From positions 1 to 62,214 of the forward strand of contig JAGASN010000001.1 of the NCBI GenBank assembly GCA_017847875.1: DNA of 62,214 nt. Reading direction: 5' to 3'. The number at the start of each line of letters is the position of its first letter. Positions within the stretch are counted from its first letter, which is position 1. This stretch comes from Oscillospiraceae bacterium (lineage in GTDB: Bacteria > Bacillota > Clostridia > Oscillospirales > Ruminococcaceae). This document shows, piece after piece, positions 7,383 to 16,462 of the stretch. Below the pieces are notes generated by a model. The model worked only from the letters and a program-made list of their open reading frames with translations, was not told the origin of the DNA and searched no databases. The translations under genes were made by a program, and so were the position numbers.

Positions 7383-8280
7383 CTCCCGGGTAAAACGCGG
7401 CATTTCCCTTGCGGTACTTTCCGCAATGCTTTATGCTTTGAGCACCCCCTTTTCAAAAATTCTTCTGGAACATATCCCTTCGACGATGATGGCGGGACTT
7501 CTTTATATCGGTGCCGGAATCGGAATGGGCGCTGTGGCTCTTTTCCGCAAAGGAACCGGAAAAAATTCCGAGGACAGAAGTTTTACAAAAGCGGAGTTAC
7601 CTTATGTTATCCTGATGATACTTCTGGATATTGCGGCGCCCATAAGCCTTATGTTCGGGCTTAAAATGACTTCCGCCGCAAACGCTTCTCTTTTAAATAA
7701 CTTTGAATATGTTGCAACGGCTCTGATCGCATTTTTTATCTTTCGTGAAAAAATCAGCCCGAGGCTTTGGCTCGGAATTATTATGACGGTTTCCGCCTGC
7801 GTGATTCTTTCTTTCGAAGGCGGCTCCTCCTTCGGTTTTTCAAAAGGTTCCGCCCTGGTTTTGCTTTCGGCAGTTTTCTGGGGAATTGAAAACAACTGCA
7901 CCAGGGCAATTTCCGGAAAAGACCCGATGATAATCGTTCTTCTGAAAGGAATTTTTTGCGGCGGAACAAGTTTTTTGCTGGCGGTTTTTATGGGAGAAAA
8001 AGCCGAAAATCTCTGGAGCGTTTTTCTTGCGCTTTTGCTCGGGCTTGTTTCCTATGGGCTGAGCATTTTTGTTTTTGTATATGCCCAAAGAATTCTCGGC
8101 GCCGCAAGAACAAGCGTTTATTCCGGCTTAACGCCTTTTTTCGGAACGGCGCTTTCGCTTTTACTTTTCTTCGAGATTCCTAAACCCAGGTTTTTTGTTG
8201 CCCTTGGTTTTACGATCCTTGGGGCGTGGCTTTCTTCCGGCGACACGCCGATTTTTAAGAAAAAGAATAAAGAAAACTAA
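7375..8280 (+). CDS. DMT-superfamily (EamA) transporter
   Basis: A 301-residue integral membrane protein with ten predicted transmembrane helices arranged as two EamA repeats (about 8-140 and 155-290), typical of drug/metabolite exporters. I start at ATG 7375, which overlaps the bcp stop by 8 bases with AAAGGCG just upstream. The same frame is open further upstream but runs through bcp. The substrate is unknown. It is followed by a strong terminator. Confidence 0.9.
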   Translation: MDNSRVKRGISLAVLSAMLYALSTPFSKILLEHIPSTMMAGLLYIGAGIGMGAVALFRKGTGKNSEDRSFTKAELPYVILMILLDIAAPISLMFGLKMTSAANASLLNNFEYVATALIAFFIFREKISPRLWLGIIMTVSACVILSFEGGSSFGFSKGSALVLLSAVFWGIENNCTRAISGKDPMIIVLLKGIFCGGTSFLLAVFMGEKAENLWSVFLALLLGLVSYGLSIFVFVYAQRILGAARTSVYSGLTPFFGTALSLLLFFEIPKPRFFVALGFTILGAWLSSGDTPIFKKKNKEN

Positions 8281-8306
8281 AAAAGCACCCTTTCGGGTGC
8301 TTTTTG
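8278..8306. terminator. Bidirectional terminator
   Basis: AAAAGCACCC (8281-8290), loop TTTC, GGGTGCTTTT (8295-8304), flanked by A and T runs, between two convergent genes. It serves both the EamA transporter and the ClpE-like gene. Confidence 0.9.
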
Positions 8307-8309
8307 TTT

Positions 8310-10610
8310 TTATGCTTCAAGTTCGGGAATTTTGAAAGATTCTTTGACGGTGATTTCGTCGCCGTTTGCGGAAACCGCAATTCCGGAAAGTTTTTTGTCC
8401 GCGTTATCAACAATAAGTTCGCAGACTTTATCCTCAATATCCTTGCGGATAACTCTTACAAGGTCACGGGCGCCGCCTTTGTTTCCGTGGGATTTTTTCG
8501 CAATTGCCTTAAGTGCGGAATCATCATAGGAAAGGTCGATTCCTTTTTCCTTAAGAGGCTGGCGAAGTTCATCAAGGCGAAGAGCGGCGATTCTTTCGTA
8601 ATCCTCCACGGTAAGGTCATGGAAAACAACGATTTCATCAACCCTTCCGATAAATTCCGGACGGAGGAACTGGGCAAGAGCCTTATAAACTTTATCTTTT
8701 TCGAGGGAATAGGAATCTCTTCCGAAGCCGAGAGCTTTTTCCTTGTTTTCGCTTCCTGCGTTAGAAGTCATAACGATTACGGTGTTCGCGAAGGAAACGG
8801 TTCTTCCGTGAGCATCGGCAATTTTTCCTTCGTCAAGAATCTGGAGAAGGATGTTCATAACGTCCGGATGAGCCTTTTCGATTTCATCGAAAAGTATTAC
8901 GGAATAGGGTTTTCTGCGGACTTTTTCGGTAAGCTGGCCCGCTTCATCATAACCGACATAGCCGGGAGGAGAACCGACTATTCTCGAAACTGCGTGTTTT
9001 TCCATAAATTCGGACATATCAAGGCGGATAAGCGGATCTTCCGTCTGGAAAAGTTCGCTTGCAAGAACTTTTACAAGTTCGGTTTTTCCAACGCCGGTGG
9101 GTCCAACAAAGATGAAGGAAGCGGGTCTTCTTCTTGCGGAAATCTGGACTCTTGAACGTTTTACCGCGTTTGCAACAAGGTGGCAGGCTTCGTCCTGGCC
9201 GATAACGTGCTGTTTAAGGGTCGCTTCAAGTTCACCGAGTTTTCGAAGGTCGCTTTCCTGGACCTTGCTTGCGGGGATTCCGGTCCAGAGTTCGATTACG
9301 GTTGCAAGATCCTTCGGCGCAACTTCCGCCGCAAGAGCAATGGGTTCAAGGCGGTTATGCTCGATTTCGAGCTGGAGCGCTTCCGCTTTTGCCGTTGCAA
9401 GGGCTTCGTAATCAATGGTTTCTTCCTGCTGAATAGCTTCGATCTTTTCCTGAACCGCACGGAGTTTTTGTCCGCTTATTTCGTATTCCGCAAGTTCCTT
9501 GTTCGCAAGGGCGCTGCAGGAACAGGCTTCGTCAAGAAGGTCGATGGCTTTATCCGGAAGGAAACGGTCGGTGATATATCTTTCGGAAAGGCGGACACAG
9601 CTTTCGATAAGCTCGTCGCTTATTTTTACATGGTGGAATTTTTCATAGTTCGGCGCGACGCCTTTGAGAATTTCAATGCTGTCCGCAACGGAAGGTTCCT
9701 CAACGGTAACGGGCTGGAAACGGCGTTCGAGAGCTGCATCTTTTTCGATATGTTTGCGATATTCATTGAAGGTCGTGGCGCCTATAACCTGGAGTTCTCC
9801 GCGGGAAAGAGCCGGTTTGAGAATATTCGCTGCGTTCATGCTTCCTTCCGCATCGCCTGTTCCCACAAGGTTATGGATTTCATCGATGAAAAGGATTATA
9901 TTGCCTTCGCGCTTAACTTCCTCAACAAGTCCCTTTACCCTGCTTTCAAACTGTCCGCGGAACTGGGTTCCGGCAACAAGAGCGGTCAAATCGAGCATCC
10001 AGAGTTCCTTTCCGGCAAGCTTTGCGGGAACTTCGTTCGAAGCGATTTTCTGGGCAATTCCTTCCGCAATTGCGGTTTTTCCGACGCCCGGTTCGCCGAT
10101 AAGGCAGGGATTGTTTTTTGTTCTTCTGTTAAGAATCTGAACAACTCTTCCGATTTCTCGGTTTCTTCCGATAATCGGGTCAAAACCGCCTTTTTTTGCT
10201 TTTTCGGTGAGGTTTTCGCAATAGAGGTTGAGATATCTTTTTTCTTCCTGTTTACCTTTTTTTCCGGTTTTCTTCGGATTCCTTGGTTTTTCGCCGTCCG
10301 CAGTCGGATTTTCGGTTCCGGGCATCATATCTCCGCCGAAAATGCTGTTGAGAAACGGAAAAGCCTGGGCTCCGCCCATTTCAAAATTGGGGTCGCCTTC
10401 CTCATCAAAATTCATCATCTGTTCGCTGATGGCATCCAGTTCATCGCCGGAAATTCCCATTTTGTTCATAAGGTCCTCAACGGGTTTTATTCCAAGCTCC
10501 TTCGCGCATTGAAGGCAAAGACCTTCGTTGAAGGTTTTTTCTCCTTCCATGCGGGTTACAAAAACCACAGCCATTCTTTTTTTGCATCTTGAACAAAGCA
10601 TACTGTTCAT
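8310..10610 (-). CDS. clpE: ClpE-like AAA+ unfoldase with N-terminal zinc finger
   Basis: A 766-residue Hsp100 protein. The N-terminus has two CxxC pairs (C6/C9, C32/C35) as in ClpE/McsA, in place of the double Clp_N repeat of ClpC. A low-complexity basic linker (about 95-115) leads to AAA domain 1 (Walker A GEPGVGKT near 171) and AAA domain 2 (GPTGVGKTELVK near 501), with the GYVGYDEAGQLTE pore loop and an LGF tripeptide after MTSNAGS that matches the ClpP-docking loop position. It should unfold substrates for ClpP. The ATG at 10610 follows GGAGG. A TTG one codon earlier sits too close to it. Last gene of a four-gene operon. Confidence 0.93.
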   Translation of the reverse strand: MNSMLCSRCKKRMAVVFVTRMEGEKTFNEGLCLQCAKELGIKPVEDLMNKMGISGDELDAISEQMMNFDEEGDPNFEMGGAQAFPFLNSIFGGDMMPGTENPTADGEKPRNPKKTGKKGKQEEKRYLNLYCENLTEKAKKGGFDPIIGRNREIGRVVQILNRRTKNNPCLIGEPGVGKTAIAEGIAQKIASNEVPAKLAGKELWMLDLTALVAGTQFRGQFESRVKGLVEEVKREGNIILFIDEIHNLVGTGDAEGSMNAANILKPALSRGELQVIGATTFNEYRKHIEKDAALERRFQPVTVEEPSVADSIEILKGVAPNYEKFHHVKISDELIESCVRLSERYITDRFLPDKAIDLLDEACSCSALANKELAEYEISGQKLRAVQEKIEAIQQEETIDYEALATAKAEALQLEIEHNRLEPIALAAEVAPKDLATVIELWTGIPASKVQESDLRKLGELEATLKQHVIGQDEACHLVANAVKRSRVQISARRRPASFIFVGPTGVGKTELVKVLASELFQTEDPLIRLDMSEFMEKHAVSRIVGSPPGYVGYDEAGQLTEKVRRKPYSVILFDEIEKAHPDVMNILLQILDEGKIADAHGRTVSFANTVIVMTSNAGSENKEKALGFGRDSYSLEKDKVYKALAQFLRPEFIGRVDEIVVFHDLTVEDYERIAALRLDELRQPLKEKGIDLSYDDSALKAIAKKSHGNKGGARDLVRVIRKDIEDKVCELIVDNADKKLSGIAVSANGDEITVKESFKIPELEA

Positions 10611-10656
10611 CAAAAATCCTCCGTGGGGAAAAATTTTATGTTAAAAATCGTAAAAA

Positions 10657-11364
10657 TCACATCAAAGCATTATTGCCGCAAACCGCGGAATATATCCATT
10701 TGAAAAAATAGCTTTCGGAAATAATTTCTTCGGAAAAATATTCCGGAAAAATTCCGGCGGAAATTATAAAATCAAGAACAAAAGCGCCGATGCAAAGTTC
10801 AAGGATTCCGTTCAGAATTCCGAAAACACCGCCGAAAAAGCTGTTGAATCCGCCTATTATCGGAATGTCGTTCACAAATTTTGAACCTTTTGCAATAAAG
10901 GAAACCACCGTTGCCAAAATTATAAGAGCGGCAGCAAAGAAAAGAGTTTCGAGTATCGGTTCCACAACCGGGCGAACAACGCTTTCCTCGACGGAAACGG
11001 CGATTGCCGAATAATCGAGCCCGACGGAATTTATCAGATTTTCCGTAGCGGAGCTGAAATCGAAAAACAGATAGGAAATTGCCGGAAGGCTTTCAACCGC
11101 TTCCGTAAGTCCGTTTATCACGCTTTCGGCGTCAACGGCATTTGCTATTGAACTTTCCATTTTTTCAATTACCATCGGCTCTATCGCCGTTGTGTATATA
11201 AGCGAAGCGTATATACGGCTTATAACAAGGGCGGCAATTATTGCAAAAACATAGCCTATTGCCTGAATTGCGGTTTTTGCAAAACCGTTTTTTGCGCCTT
11301 TTCTTATGCAGTTTATTACAATAAAAATCGCAAGCGCGTCATAAATTATCGAAACAAAATTCAA
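10657..11364 (-). CDS. CvpA-family membrane protein
   Basis: A 235-residue protein with four hydrophobic segments. The N-terminus NFVSIIYDALAIF followed by GAKNGF matches the start of CvpA (colicin V production) proteins, and the later GGFNSFFGGVFGILNG is the family's glycine-rich helix. CvpA proteins are linked to envelope homeostasis, but the biochemical role is unsettled. I favour the TTG at 11364 because family members begin MNFVDII. The ribosome binding site AAGGAGG is then 12 bases away. A TTG at 11373 would leave only 3 bases. Confidence 0.82.
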   Translation of the reverse strand: MNFVSIIYDALAIFIVINCIRKGAKNGFAKTAIQAIGYVFAIIAALVISRIYASLIYTTAIEPMVIEKMESSIANAVDAESVINGLTEAVESLPAISYLFFDFSSATENLINSVGLDYSAIAVSVEESVVRPVVEPILETLFFAAALIILATVVSFIAKGSKFVNDIPIIGGFNSFFGGVFGILNGILELCIGAFVLDFIISAGIFPEYFSEEIISESYFFKWIYSAVCGNNALM

Positions 11365-11389
11365 AAGCGGCAAAAGCCTCCTTTTTCAA

Positions 11390-12565
11390 TTATTTTTCAA
11401 TTTTGCAAAGCTGATCCCGGGTGACGGCAAAAACGGATTCCCCGATTGTTTCCAGAAGAATTGCGTCCTGCTCGGAACCGAGAGTTGCGGTGTGTTCACC
11501 GGAATTATTGAAAACAAAAGCTTTTCCGGAACAATAGACCGTTGTGTTGTTTTCACTTCTGTCACAGCAGATATATTTTCCGCTTATGGAAAGTTTTTTG
11601 GATTCGGAAAGATTTTCGTCAAGAAAAACAACGTCCGTTGCTCTTTCTTCCGTAAAACGGTCGAAAACAAGCGAAGCTCCGTTTGTTCCCGGAAGATTCA
11701 TAACCGCAACGGGAACCGAAGCATAGCCGCAGCTTCCGAGAACTTTTCCTTCTTTTGAAAGTGTTGCGGCAACGGTATCACAGATAAGTTTTACATCGCC
11801 TTTTGAATCATATTCAAGGCTGAGAACGGAAGCGCCCTTGAACTCTTTTTTCCCGAGTTCAACCGCCGCTTCGGTTGTAAAAAGATGAACGGTTGTTACA
11901 ATTTCGCCCGCTTCGTTGGCGGAAAGCGCCGCGGCGGCTATGCTTTTTGTTTTTTCGCTTGCGCTTGCGCAAACGATATATTCATCCGAAGAGGACCAGG
12001 TGAAAATTTCTTCCTTATAATCCGAATCGAAAACATGGAGCTGGGAAGCATAGCGCTGGGCGGAAGTTACCACGGAAAGAATTCCTTCCGCGGAAAGATC
12101 CGCGCTTATTATTTTATATTCAAATTCCTTTTCAAAAAGAATTTTATCGCGGGTTCTGACAAAAAGGCGGTTTCCGCCCTGGTCATAGATAAGGAACCTT
12201 CTTCCGGCGGATTCAACGATTGGGTTTGCAAAATTATGCTGGGCGGAAAGAAGCTGTTTTCCGTTTTCCGCATAAAGATAATAAACCGCATCGGTAAGAA
12301 TTCCGAGATTTTCACCGACGGTGAAGGTTTTTATTACGTTTGTTCCGGAAGTATCCACCGGAAAACCCGCTCCGGCAGAAGAAGAGGAAGCAATTCTGTC
12401 GCCGATGATTCCCGCAACGTCTTCCTCAATGAAAAAATAAATTCCGGTACAGAGAATTGTCAGAAGAAGCAATGCGCCGACAAATCTTCGGTTGCGCTGA
12501 GCGGCAAATTTTTTCTGGCGTTTTTTTCTGGCTATTTCAAATTCGTTCTGTTCTTTTTTTGCCAC
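11390..12565 (-). CDS. DUF5711-type membrane-anchored protein
   Basis: A 391-residue protein with a very basic cytoplasmic N-terminus (RKKRQKKFAAQRNRR), one transmembrane helix (about 29-46) and a large extracytoplasmic domain of repeated strands resembling a beta-propeller. It fits the clostridial DUF5711 family by recall. GTG start after AAGAGGAG. It lies between an ECF transporter component and cvpA with short gaps (13 and 25 bases), so all are likely co-transcribed. Function unknown. Confidence 0.72.
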   Translation of the reverse strand: MAKKEQNEFEIARKKRQKKFAAQRNRRFVGALLLLTILCTGIYFFIEEDVAGIIGDRIASSSSAGAGFPVDTSGTNVIKTFTVGENLGILTDAVYYLYAENGKQLLSAQHNFANPIVESAGRRFLIYDQGGNRLFVRTRDKILFEKEFEYKIISADLSAEGILSVVTSAQRYASQLHVFDSDYKEEIFTWSSSDEYIVCASASEKTKSIAAAALSANEAGEIVTTVHLFTTEAAVELGKKEFKGASVLSLEYDSKGDVKLICDTVAATLSKEGKVLGSCGYASVPVAVMNLPGTNGASLVFDRFTEERATDVVFLDENLSESKKLSISGKYICCDRSENNTTVYCSGKAFVFNNSGEHTATLGSEQDAILLETIGESVFAVTRDQLCKIEK

Positions 12566-12578
12566 TTTTCTTCTCCTC

Positions 12579-13205
12579 TTAATGTTTCCTTTCGGAATAT
12601 TTCAAAAGCGCGGTGCAGACAGCGCCGCAGACGATTGCGGAAACAACGGCTTCGGTAATTCCGGCACCGGTTATGGTTGCGGAAACCGTTGCCAGAAGGG
12701 TGCTGTAAGCAATATCTTTTGCGGCGGAATAGCTTTCACCGAAGAAAAGATAGATTCCGCCCATTACAAAAACCGTGTTCGCAAGCGAACCGCAAAAACC
12801 CGCGGCGGCGCTTGCTATTGTTTTGTTGACTTTAAATTTTACAAAAAGCGCAAAAACGCCCGCGGCAACAACGCCTATCATAATCCTCGGAAAAAGGCTT
12901 ATCACTATTGCCCAGAGGCTTCCGCTTTCTTCTCCGAAAACCGGAACAAAAGGCGAAAAAACGAAGGAGGTGAGGTTCGGCTGAACTGTGTTTTTCAAAA
13001 GGCTTGTGAGCCCGAAAACTCCGCCCAGAACTGCGCCTTTTTTCCAGCCGAAAAGAACCGCTCCGATTATTACCGGCATCTGTATGGTTGTAGCATTAAT
13101 AGCGCCGAGAGGGATATATCCCAGCGGCGTTACTGAAAGCAATATTATAAGCGCGATGAAAAGCGCCATTTTTACCATTTCGGAAGTTTTTTGGATTTTT
13201 ATCAT
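12579..13205 (-). CDS. ECF transporter S component (pantothenate-type candidate)
   Basis: A 208-residue membrane protein with about six helices and the S-component signature MALFIALIILLSVTPLGYIP followed by VIIGAVLFGWKKGAVLGGVFG. S components bind a vitamin and dock on a shared EcfAAT module, which is not in this window. The sequence resembles predicted pantothenate/coenzyme-A-precursor binders, but the substrate is an inference. The promoter at 13244-13272 gives a leader of only about 30 bases, too short for a vitamin riboswitch. Confidence 0.85.
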   Translation of the reverse strand: MIKIQKTSEMVKMALFIALIILLSVTPLGYIPLGAINATTIQMPVIIGAVLFGWKKGAVLGGVFGLTSLLKNTVQPNLTSFVFSPFVPVFGEESGSLWAIVISLFPRIMIGVVAAGVFALFVKFKVNKTIASAAAGFCGSLANTVFVMGGIYLFFGESYSAAKDIAYSTLLATVSATITGAGITEAVVSAIVCGAVCTALLKYSERKH

Positions 13206-13243
13206 TGTTTTTCCTTCTTTTAAGAAAAATATGTAATTATAAT

Positions 13244-13272
13244 ATTATACTACTGTTATATTTTTATGGCAA
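13244..13272 (-). promoter_or_regulatory. Sigma-A promoter of the ECF-DUF5711-CvpA-ClpE operon
   Basis: Minus-strand TTGCCA (13267-13272), 17-base spacer, TATAAT (13244-13249). Confidence 0.78.
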
Positions 13273-13299
13273 GTGCGGGAAGGGATATTATCTTTCCGC

Positions 13300-13470
13300 T
13301 CATTTGTTTTTATAAAAAGCAACGGAAAGGCAAAGGCAGCCAAGCGCAAGAAGAAGCGAAGAGATTACGCCTTCGCCGGTGTTTACGATATGGTTTATTG
13401 TTCCCGCAAAAAAACAGACGGAAGCTATTGCAAACAAAATGCTTAGAAGTTTGTTTTTATTTGTTTTCAT
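13300..13470 (-). CDS. 56-residue two-TM membrane peptide
   Basis: A small open frame starting ATGAAAACAAATAAAAAC on the minus strand, ending in TGA at 13300-13302. The product has a lysine-rich start (MKTNKNK), hydrophobic segments at about 8-26 and 35-53 joined by a HIVNTGEGV turn, and a YKNK end. GAAGGTG lies 8 bases upstream of the ATG, a convincing ribosome binding site. Base composition matches the neighbours. I do not recognise the family. It lies 75 bases after the recG stop with a hairpin repeat between them. Confidence 0.7.
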   Translation of the reverse strand: MKTNKNKLLSILFAIASVCFFAGTINHIVNTGEGVISSLLLALGCLCLSVAFYKNK

Positions 13471-13506
13471 AAATGTCACCTTCCGTGAATCTCATACTGT
13501 CTTTCC

Positions 13507-13530
13507 GGCAGGAGCAAGCCCCGCCCTACT
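13507..13530 (-). repeat. GC-rich hairpin repeat, copy 1
   Basis: On the minus strand GTAGGGCGGGGCTTGCTCC continues into TGCC. The ends can pair (GGCGGG with CTCCTGCC, one wobble). It lies 16 bases after the recG stop. A near-identical copy lies at 15667-15691, also at the 3' end of a minus-strand gene. Such short GC hairpins are often dispersed repeats or terminators. Confidence 0.6.
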
Positions 13531-13545
13531 GTAAAACTGAAACTA

Positions 13546-15573
13546 TTAAACCGCCGCTTCTTCAAGAAGCTTTTGGATATTCTTTGAAAGGGCGGCGTTT
13601 TCCGCTTTTTCGAGCTTTGGATCATTTTCAAGAATTTCCGCCGCGGCTTTTTTCGCAAGTTCCAGAAGTTTTATATCGGTCATCATATCCGCCATTTTTA
13701 GCATTGGAAGACCGCTTTGGCGATAGCCGAAAAAGTCTCCGGGACCTCTTAACTTAAGGTCCTCCTCCGCAACCTTAAAGCCATCGGTGGTTTTTGCTAT
13801 AACTTCAAGGCGGCGTTTTGTTTCGGGATTTTTTGTTCCGGAAATAAGAATGCAGTAGCTTTGTTCCTTTCCTCTTCCGACTCTTCCCCGAAGCTGATGA
13901 AGCTGGGAAAGTCCGAACCTATCCGCGTTTTCGATTATCATGCAAACGGCGTTCGGAACGTCAACCCCGACTTCGACAACGGTTGTTGAAACGAGTACCT
14001 GGAGTCTGTTTTCCGCAAAGGCTTCCATGACCCTTTCCTTTTCCGCGGGTTTCATTCTTCCGTGGAGAAGTCCGACGTTGCAGTCAACAAGTTCCTGTCC
14101 GGCAATCTGTTCCGCAAGATCCGCCGCCGCCTCAAGCGGAAGGGAATCTTCGTTCCGTTCAACAAGGGGGCAGATTATATAGCTTTGTTTCCCTTCTTTT
14201 GCAAAGTTGCGGACAAAATTGAAAGCCCTTTGAGAAAGTTCCGGGGTTACAAGATAGGTTTTCACCGGAATTCGGTTCTTCGGCATTTCGTCAAGGACGG
14301 AAACATCGAGGTCACCATAAAGGACGAAGGCAAGTGTTCTCGGAATGGGCGTTGCGGACATAACTATCGTATGGGGTGCTTTTCCCTTTTTGCTGAGGGC
14401 AGTCCTTTGGCGGACACCGAAACGGTGCTGTTCATCGGTGATTATAAGACCGAGATTTTTGAATTCAACGTCCTCCTGAATAAGCGCATGGGTTCCGGTA
14501 ACAACGGTTATTTCGCCGGATTTTATTGCGGCTTTTACCGCGTTTTTTTCGGAGGCTTTCATTGAACCGGTGAGCACGCCCACTTTTATTCCAAATGGAG
14601 CGAACATTTTTTCAAGGGTCGCTTTATGCTGGGCGGCAAGAACTTCCGTCGGCGCCATCATTGCGCTCTGGAAGCCGTTTTTTGCCGCAAAATACATACA
14701 GGAAGCGGCAACGGCGGTTTTTCCGGAACCGACATCGCCCTGGATAAGTCTGCTCATTGGAACGTCCGAGCACATATCTTTTTTACATTCAGCAATCACG
14801 CGTTTTTGAGCACCGGTCAGTTCAAAACCAAGGGATCTTTCAAATTCTTCCGTGCTCAAATTCAAAAACGCCGTTCCTTCGGCGGTTCTGTTCTTTCCTT
14901 TAACAAGGCTCATTCCAAGAGTGAAGGCGAGAAATTCTTCGAAAATAAGGCGTTTTTTTGCTTTTTCAAGAGCCTCCTCACCGGAAGGGAAATGGATATT
15001 GCGGATAGCTTCCGCTTTTGAGCACAGGCCATATTTTTCAAGGATATCCGTGCTCAGGGTTTCTTTTATAAGATTTCCGCAGTTTTCAAGGGCGGTTTTC
15101 ATCTGGGCGGAAACCATTTTTGAGGAAAGTCCTTCTGTAAGCGGATATTGCGGAAGGAATCCGCTTTCTTCGGGTTGGATAACAACGGGAGAATTCATCT
15201 CTCCGCCGGTCATTCTTCTTGTAAAATCGCCGTAGAAAATATATTCTTCACCGATTTCAAGAGCTTCGACGGTATATTTTGCGTTGAAGAAGGTTATCAG
15301 CAAATCCCGCTCCATGTCCGTTGCACGGACTTTTGAAACGGTGAGCCCTTTTCGGATAGGTCTTGTCGGGCTTTTTTGAATAACGGTTGCGCGTACCGCG
15401 CAGGGGTGCTCATCGGAAGCGTCTTTTATCAAAAGGCTCCCGGTCAAATCGAGATAGCCCCTTGGGTAATGCTCAAGAAGTTCGCCGATGTTCGTTATTC
15501 CAAGCTTCTCATAAGTTTTCTTTCGCTTTTCGCCAACACCTTTAAGCGCCGTAAGCGGTGAGCTTAAATCCAT
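13546..15573 (-). CDS. recG: ATP-dependent DNA helicase RecG
   Basis: A 675-residue branch-migration helicase that remodels stalled replication forks and Holliday junctions. The N-terminal wedge/OB domain (1-250) has the conserved LTALKGVGEKRKKTYEKLGI start. The helicase core has Walker A GDVGSGKT (near 278), TGTHAL, a DEQH box (near 379), MSATPIPRT, LLHGRMKP and the QLHQLRGRVGRG motif. The C-terminal domain has RGPGDFFGYRQSGLP. Length and motifs are normal. AAAGGAGG precedes the ATG. Four TGAGCAC/GTGCTCA motifs fall in 14571-15056 and one more at 15406, a local cluster. Confidence 0.97.
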   Translation of the reverse strand: MDLSSPLTALKGVGEKRKKTYEKLGITNIGELLEHYPRGYLDLTGSLLIKDASDEHPCAVRATVIQKSPTRPIRKGLTVSKVRATDMERDLLITFFNAKYTVEALEIGEEYIFYGDFTRRMTGGEMNSPVVIQPEESGFLPQYPLTEGLSSKMVSAQMKTALENCGNLIKETLSTDILEKYGLCSKAEAIRNIHFPSGEEALEKAKKRLIFEEFLAFTLGMSLVKGKNRTAEGTAFLNLSTEEFERSLGFELTGAQKRVIAECKKDMCSDVPMSRLIQGDVGSGKTAVAASCMYFAAKNGFQSAMMAPTEVLAAQHKATLEKMFAPFGIKVGVLTGSMKASEKNAVKAAIKSGEITVVTGTHALIQEDVEFKNLGLIITDEQHRFGVRQRTALSKKGKAPHTIVMSATPIPRTLAFVLYGDLDVSVLDEMPKNRIPVKTYLVTPELSQRAFNFVRNFAKEGKQSYIICPLVERNEDSLPLEAAADLAEQIAGQELVDCNVGLLHGRMKPAEKERVMEAFAENRLQVLVSTTVVEVGVDVPNAVCMIIENADRFGLSQLHQLRGRVGRGKEQSYCILISGTKNPETKRRLEVIAKTTDGFKVAEEDLKLRGPGDFFGYRQSGLPMLKMADMMTDIKLLELAKKAAAEILENDPKLEKAENAALSKNIQKLLEEAAV

Positions 15574-15666
15574 AAAAACGCCTCCTTTCCATATTCTGAT
15601 TTTATCTTACAACTTTTGCGGCAAAAAACAAGGCTTTTTTTGTTAACAATATTTTATTATTAAAAA

Positions 15667-15691
15667 CGGCGGGAGCAAGCCCCCGCCCTAC
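15667..15691 (-). repeat. GC-rich hairpin repeat, copy 2 (supplies a stop codon)
   Basis: Minus-strand GTAGGGCGGGGGCTTGCTCC then CGCCG: stem GGCGGG/CCCGCC with an 8-base loop. The TAG at its 5' edge (15688-15690) is the stop codon of the AlkD-like gene, so insertion of this repeat may have trimmed that gene's end. Confidence 0.62.
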
Positions 15692-16365
15692 ATTTTTAAT
15701 TTTCTCAGATATGCTTTTTGTTCATCGGTTATCCGATAGCTTTCAATTGCCTTCTGTATGGCTTTGTTATGGGTCCATTTTTCAAGCCTGCGATTTTCTA
15801 TAAAAGGCAAAACCGCCTCATACTGTTTTGCGAGAGCCGTTGCAAAATACCAGGCCTGCATCATCCGGATATAATATTCTTCCGATTCGATTTTTGCTAT
15901 CCGACTGGGATATTCCGCCGAAAAATCTTCATCCAGAAAATGCTCCATGAGCATTTTTATTCCGAAGCGGACGGAATAGACGTCCTTTGATGAAATCCAT
16001 TTTTCAATATCTTCCAAAAGTTCTTTTTTATGCTTTTTGAAGATTTTCGGCGACATTGAATCGCAGGTTGCCCAGTTATCAACAAAGGGCAGAAATTCCG
16101 TGACCCTTTCTGCCGCTTTTCCGTAATCGTCTGTGAATTCCAGAAGGAAAGCATGGAGATTGTTTTCCTCGTAATATTCATGGGGAAGGTTTTTCAGGAA
16201 AATTTCCGCTTCCGGGGTTTTTGAAAAATCCTTCGCGAATTTCCGCAAAAGGGGCGTTCTTATTCCGATTATCTTTTCCTTCGGAACGGTCGGCATAAGT
16301 TTGCTTTGGAAATCGCGGTATTTTTCGTCCGCCATTGAAAAAAGGACGGATTTCAAGTCCTGCAT
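15688..16365 (-). CDS. DNA alkylation repair protein (AlkD-like HEAT-repeat)
   Basis: A 225-residue all-helical protein of the AlkD/AlkC-like HEAT-repeat glycosylase family. These excise positively charged N3/N7-alkyl purines without base flipping. Motifs visible are GIRTPLLRKFAK, HEYYEENNLHAFLLEF, FLPFVDNWATCDSMSP and WYFATALAKQYEAVLPF, close to the family pattern, with the W and D of DNWATCD being the putative active-site residues. GAGGTGAT precedes the ATG, and a TATAAT lies at 16386-16391. The stop codon lies inside a dispersed repeat. Confidence 0.9.
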   Translation of the reverse strand: MQDLKSVLFSMADEKYRDFQSKLMPTVPKEKIIGIRTPLLRKFAKDFSKTPEAEIFLKNLPHEYYEENNLHAFLLEFTDDYGKAAERVTEFLPFVDNWATCDSMSPKIFKKHKKELLEDIEKWISSKDVYSVRFGIKMLMEHFLDEDFSAEYPSRIAKIESEEYYIRMMQAWYFATALAKQYEAVLPFIENRRLEKWTHNKAIQKAIESYRITDEQKAYLRKLKM

Positions 16366-16409
16366 TTTATCACCTCGTTTTTTGTATTATAACATATTTC
16401 TCAAAGAAA

Positions 16410-16442
16410 GAAAAACGCCGCGGCATTTCCGCGGCGTTTTTC
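16410..16442. terminator. Terminator at the end of the feo operon
   Basis: AAAACGCCGCGG (16412-16423) and CCGCGGCGTTTT (16429-16440) with a short loop and flanking A/T runs. It lies just downstream of the cysteine-rich peptide gene on the minus strand and can also act in the other direction. Confidence 0.85.
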
Positions 16443-16462
16443 CATAAGGTTCTCAAAAAGGC

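Noticed and set aside
13206..13300. Vitamin riboswitch upstream of the ECF S component
   Set aside because: The promoter at 13244-13272 leaves a leader of about 30 bases, too short for any known vitamin aptamer.
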